Assembly (NCBI GenBank): GCA_037157565.1
Contig: JAZHRO010000073.1
Coordinates: 17,862,501 to 17,926,500, forward strand
DNA: 64,000 nt
Source: Thalassia testudinum
Lineage: Eukaryota; Streptophyta; Magnoliopsida; Alismatales; Hydrocharitaceae
Reading direction: 5' to 3'
Shown in pieces: positions 59,759-64,000 of the stretch; the first letter of the stretch is position 1; each line of letters begins with the position of its first letter. Under the pieces are notes generated by a model, which saw nothing but the letters and a program-made list of their open reading frames with translations, did not search any database and was not told where the DNA came from. A program made the translations under genes and the position numbers.

Positions 59759-61122
59759 GTATGTATATTATATATATATGTATGTATACATAACTATATA
59801 GATATACTATGTATATAAGTATATATATATAGATATATGTATGTATATATATATATATATGTATATATGTTACTATAAGTGTGTGTGTGTGTGTGTCGGT
59901 GAATGTGTGTGTGCGTCGGTGAATGTGTGTGTGTGTGTTGCTGTGAGTTAAATAAAAGAGAGAGAGAGCACCAGACAGAGAGAGAGCGGGCGGGAGAGAT
60001 CGAGCGGACGCGCGCGGGAGAGATCGGCAGAGAGAGAGGGAGACCGCGGACGCGCGAGTTAAGACGTCTGCAAGAGGTGGAGGATGTCTGACGCCGCGTC
60101 GTCTGAAGGCGAAGGTGGACGTCTGACCGTCGCGGTGCACCGCGCCTTCGCGCAGAGGACGTGAGGCGTCTCCTGCAGACCGGGTGCGAGGACAGAGAGC
60201 AGGCGATGGCGCGCTCGGAGAAGGCGGCGGGGAGTCTGCAGTCGGTCGCGGAGGGTTGCGGAGGAGGGCAGGGGTCGGCGCGAGGCCGTAACCGGCCGCT
60301 GCAATGCGTGCGGCAGCCGGCTGCGGGTGCAATGCGGGGTGGACAGAACGGAGACGGAGGCGGGGAACGGGCCTGCAGGCACGCGCGGAGGGTTGCGCGC
60401 CTGCGGGGAAGGTCGCGGAGGAGGCGGGGGGTGCTGCTACTACTGCTGTCGCCGCGGTTTAGCTGCTGCTGCTGCTGCTTCAAGCTTCGGAGCTTAAAGC
60501 GGCAGCAATGGCGTGGAGACGAAAACGAAGAGAAAAGAAAACACCACGCCCACCGGCTCGTTGAAGAGCTGGGCGGTGGTGCTCCCACTGTGGTGGTGTG
60601 CACCACAGTGGGTTCTCCTGCTCGCCGGGTGCCTCCTCGACGGAGGGTCGTCGTATGGGAGGGGAAAACGGTGGAGAGGAAGGTGGTGGCTGTGGGGTCT
60701 TTACAGCAGCTCCCCTTGCGAGGATGAAGCTGCAGCTACTTATAGAGGAGGAGAGAGTGGCGTGCCGGCTGCAGCAGGGAGAGGGTGTGCGAGTTGCAGC
60801 TATAGGGAGCGGCGTTGGCAGGGAGAAGTGACGGGAAGAAGTGCTGCGTGGCTGCTGCATGCAGCTGCGGGAAGAGTGCAGCCGCGGGAAGGAGAGAAAA
60901 GAAGAAATCAAGAGGAAAAATAAAAAGAGGGTGATTTTGCAAGGAGGCACTTGAAGAAAAATGTAACTATGCAGGCGATTGTTTCACTCCTCTTCCTCTC
61001 TTGATTAAATGCATGCATGCAAGTGTTTTTACAAATGCGATTACAGGATCCTATTATGCAATGTTAATGCTAGAAAATAGCACAAGAAGGCGTTATTACA
61101 GGTGTGTTTTGAGGTGTAAACA
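58864..61122 (-). mobile_element. Athila solo LTR, - orientation, target duplication CCTGG
   Basis: It runs TGATGGGTCGG...TGTAAACA on the + strand with perfect CCTGG at 58859-58863 and 61123-61127. The TA tract is at 59548-59872 and the GT tract to 59945. It is colinear with the LTRs of the full element. Confidence 0.9.
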
Positions 61123-61301
61123 CCTGGCAATGACATGAAGTGTATGAAAGCCAAAAATAAGGGAAAATGATGCAATGCTTACCTAAATGCAGCCCCATAC
61201 CAATTTGCAATGTGAAAAACCTAAGAGCTAGATGTGTTTTCAAGCATAATAGTGATGATAAACTAGTGTTTATCAAGTAAGATTGAAGTGTTGGTAAAGG
61301 T

Positions 61302-63040
61302 TGTTGGTGCAAGGCACCATGATCATTAATTTTGATGATAACAAAACACTTGTGATTTAACATTTACATTTGAGTTTACAAGTTTTAGGATAAATGCAAA
61401 TGGATACAAGTGTGAAGGAGCTCAAGCTCGCATCCATGGCAGATTGGAGGAGCATGATGGAGCAGAAGGAGCTTTGCTTGGAGCGAGAGCTTGAAGGAGA
61501 TGAAGAATAGGATAGAAATATTCTTTCTTGTACTCTGTATTCTTGTCTTGTACTTTTCTCTTTTATTTCTTTAGATTCTTGTAAAGAGCCCAAAGTACCC
61601 TACCTTTGACCTAGGAAACCTTACACCTCACTGGGACTATTAGACAAGCACTTAGCAAAATCAGAAAACCAAAATAGGCTTCAAACAATTTGATCAGACA
61701 TCCAATTTGGACCTCAGACGTCTGATCTGTGGCTTTAAGACATCTGACCTTTTGTCCAGACGTCCAAACACTTAGGCTAGACTTAGTGCATTTTGTCCAT
61801 TGATTTCAGATGACCAGCCCATATTCCAGATGTCTTAGAAGATGTCTGATGCCATTGACTGACGTCCAATAATAGGGCCATTGGACTATTAGAAGACAAT
61901 TCTCGGAGATTACCCTATAATTAGTTCTATAACACTTTCAGACATCCATAAAGCCTCCCAGACATCTGATAAATAGACGTTATGCTAAGATCAGACCTAA
62001 ATCCTTTTGTCAGACCTAATAGCCATTTAAGCCTAGGGAAATCAATTCCCGCAAATATCTCTCATTCCAGACGTCCAAACATCTAGCCAGACGTCCTATA
62101 TGTCGTCTGACCCATATAACACTAGAACCCTATTTCGATCTACTGAAAATAGGAAGCAACAAGTTTAGATTTAGATGTCTGATTATTGTCCTAGACGTCT
62201 TAAAAGTTAGTTTTAGATGTCCATCTTGATCCAACCTTGATCAGATCATCCACCCTTCTAGATTAGACGATCGAACCTTAAAATAGATGATGAACCAGAT
62301 GTTTGACCATAAAATCAGGCATCTGATAACCCTATCAGACTCATAAATGACCCTAATTTCGGTGAGATTTTGGACTACACTCTTGAGCCTTATTCCCAAC
62401 AGCTACAAGAGGCTTCTAAGGCCTTCTAAAGCCTTCTTAAGGCCTCTATAAATAGAGGACTGGCCTTCGTAAGTAATTGAAATATATAGAAACTACTTCC
62501 ACATTATATTGTGTCCAAGTGAAGAAGAAATCATTAAGAAGAAAGTGTTGTTGCTCTCCAAAACATCTAGCACCCATCCAAGAGCACCGTTACTCTACCG
62601 ACTTCACGTCGCACCACTTCCATTTAAGGGAAGTCCTTTTGCTTATAGAAGCTAGTTTGATTTACACTTACTTTGTGGCTCTATAGGATATATTGTATTT
62701 GTCTTTGTTGGGTAGTCACTTTGCGAAATCTGATCTCCCTTGCGAGACAAAATACTCCTCATTAAGAGGGGTTTGATGTACACTACCCTCGTATAAAGTA
62801 GTGTCGGTTTGAGGTACGCTACCCTCGTGTAGGTAGCGTCGGTTGTAATAGGTTGAACTAGCCTCGTTAGAAGAGTTCGTTAGTGGATTTGATCTACTAG
62901 GTAGATCAAGAATCCTAAACTGAGAGGTTTAGGTGGTGATTTTTACCTGGGTTTGGGTTTTCACCTAAAAATCATTGTGTGCTTGTGAGATTGTATATTT
63001 CATGTGATTGATATTTTATTCTTCATTATTTTTCACATCA
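61302..63040 (+). repeat. Copia-like LTR (probably solo), right end uncertain
   Basis: The start TGTTGGTGCAAGG followed by TTTTGATGATAACAAAAC is the familiar opening of Copia LTRs of the SIRE/Maximus type. TATAAATA is at 62447-62454. The end is probably CACATCA at 63040. No tRNA-Met primer-binding site follows. AAGGT at 61297-61301 recurs at 63062-63066, but that end would not be canonical. U3 is filled with CAGACGTCTG-like palindromes. Confidence 0.55.
62770..62840. repeat. Tandem hairpin pair in Copia-like LTR
   Basis: The units are 62770-62805 and 62806-62840. Unit 1 has arms ACACTAC (62780-62786) and GTAGTGT (62798-62804). Unit 2 has arms ACGCTAC (62816-62822) and GTAGCGT (62833-62839). 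One A-T pair has become G-C. Confidence 0.85.
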
Positions 63041-64000
63041 TGCACATCTCACCTCCTCCTAAAGGTGAATTACAGAGGTTCTGTAAGTCTATCCCCACTC
63101 CCCCACCCATTAGGTTCATTCCACCACTGAAATAACTCAGATTTGAATCAACTTAGGTGTTCACATAAACCCTAGGTAAGATTTTATGTTGTTTGTCACC
63201 TTCACTTACCTCACTCACCTGCATATAAAAAAACACAAAAATATATATTCTTTTCTGATTGTGGGATCCAATATGAAAGTTACGCACATTTAAACCCACA
63301 AACTTAAGGTACACTATCACTTTGATTCTACCACTTAACCAGAATCTGACCTGTGGACCTGGTACACCTTAACTCAATACACATATAAGTGAGTAGGAAT
63401 CTGAATTAAGTGCTGCTACTAGATAATTGATTAATCTGTTTGTCACACCACTTAATATTAAAATAGATTCATCCAGTAGCTTGCCTCGTAGGATTCAATT
63501 TTTAGGGCTGAACTTGGCACCGCATTTTATTTTTGATTTTTAAAGGAATATACTTATACCAGTGTTTTCGAAACTTGGTTTGCCTCACAGAACTTGATTG
63601 AATATACCTAAATTTGAATCCTAAAAGCTACTAAGCAAGATTTGAACCTTAAAATCCACTTTCTTGAAAACCCCTGGTTGTGCACATACACACATTTTAA
63701 CTGATCATTAAGGGCACAACCCATTTAAGGTTCCATCACATCCATAAGCACCACTATCCCAGGCCTTAATTAAAATTGAGTAGACATTGGTCCTAGGATT
63801 CATTGAGTCCATTTCAGAGTATTCTCCAGACTGCATTTCGAATTAGTGACATCTGCTTTTTTTGAAAGGCGCTAAGTTGGGGGGTCTGATTATCAAATGA
63901 CTTAAGCAAGTAAGAGTTTGGCATAATTATCAGCCTTCAAGACACACTCCCCTTACTATGTTGGCCCAACTTAATCGGCTTTTGGATTAAGGACAACACC
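63041..64000. other. Unassigned right end
   Basis: I see no long frame, RNA gene or recognisable LTR boundary. It may be flanking repeat DNA. Confidence 0.4.

Larger units (their letters stand above)
57341..61296 (-). repeat. LTR-like sequence H (- strand), split by an Athila solo LTR
   Basis: A TATA box (CTATAAATA on the - strand, 57844-57852) is followed upstream, to the right, by a block of TTGGYRCCAA boxes (57869-58275). A low-complexity AGCTAGCTTAGCT block lies at 58345-58760. The sequence continues from 61128 after the Athila insertion. Ends were not resolved. Confidence 0.4.

Noticed and set aside
61297..63066. AAGGT as target duplication of the Copia-like LTR
   Set aside because: It would make the LTR end in TA instead of CA, and a 5-bp match over that search range is likely enough by chance.

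Overview
The window is nuclear DNA from a flowering plant, with the character of gene-poor, retrotransposon-packed (probably pericentromeric) sequence. The evidence is a gag-pol of Athila-lineage Ty3/gypsy type, primer-binding sites matching the 3' end of tRNA-Asp, long LTRs (1.6 to 4.2 kb), many LTR copies nested inside one another, and no intact host gene. The only host-derived coding sequence I recognise is a decayed fragment of a Prp22-type DEAH-box RNA helicase near 12.5-13.0 kb. Species cannot be named from what is visible.

Layout, left to right. 1-7842 is a non-autonomous LTR element (family A, copy A1, + strand; its 5' LTR is cut by the window edge). It has a tRNA-Asp primer-binding site, no gag or pol, and an unfamiliar acidic open frame. 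7843-9608 is a family-C LTR on the - strand (C1). 10366-11984 is a family-C solo LTR with a perfect target duplication (C2). 12490-12965 is the helicase pseudogene. 13393-15740 is a third family-C LTR (C3), split by a fourth in opposite orientation (F, 13849-15427). 15741-39483 is a second, 5'-truncated family-A element (copy A2). It is split by the one complete Athila element (18839-32011, - strand, duplication GCGAC) and by a 4.2-kb solo LTR of family G (32538-36754, duplication GTATG).

39484-50754 is an old - strand LTR-like sequence (family E) split by a family-A solo LTR (A3, 40592-49638, duplication CTACC). A3 is itself split by C4 (42187-46155), which contains an Athila solo LTR (43627-45796, duplication CCGGA), and by a family-D solo LTR (46706-49043). 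50755-52354 is the 3' end of a D-like element. 52355 to about 56.9 kb is C5, split by family-A solo LTR A4 (52669-55397, duplication CAGGG). About 57.0-61.3 kb holds further LTR remnants, with an Athila solo LTR at 58864-61122 (duplication CCTGG). 61302 to about 63.04 kb is a Copia-like LTR. The last kilobase is unassigned.

How the parts relate. The Athila element encodes Gag, protease, reverse transcriptase, RNase H and integrase in one frame, interrupted only by three in-frame TAG codons. Families A and Athila share the tRNA-Asp primer-binding site and a palindrome upstream of the 3' LTR, so an Athila-type enzyme set could plausibly have mobilised family A (inference). Most copies survive only as solo LTRs with target duplications, which indicates frequent LTR-LTR recombination.

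The observations I consider least expected are: tRNA-like A-box/B-box modules in the U3 of four family-C LTRs; hairpins at the extreme 5' end of LTRs from four families, with different stem sequences; a solo LTR whose 3' end carries two tandem 66-bp copies of primer-binding site plus leader; the family-A protein; and a tandem hairpin pair with a compensatory base change in the Copia-like LTR. Boundaries were set by eye; no alignment or database search was run.
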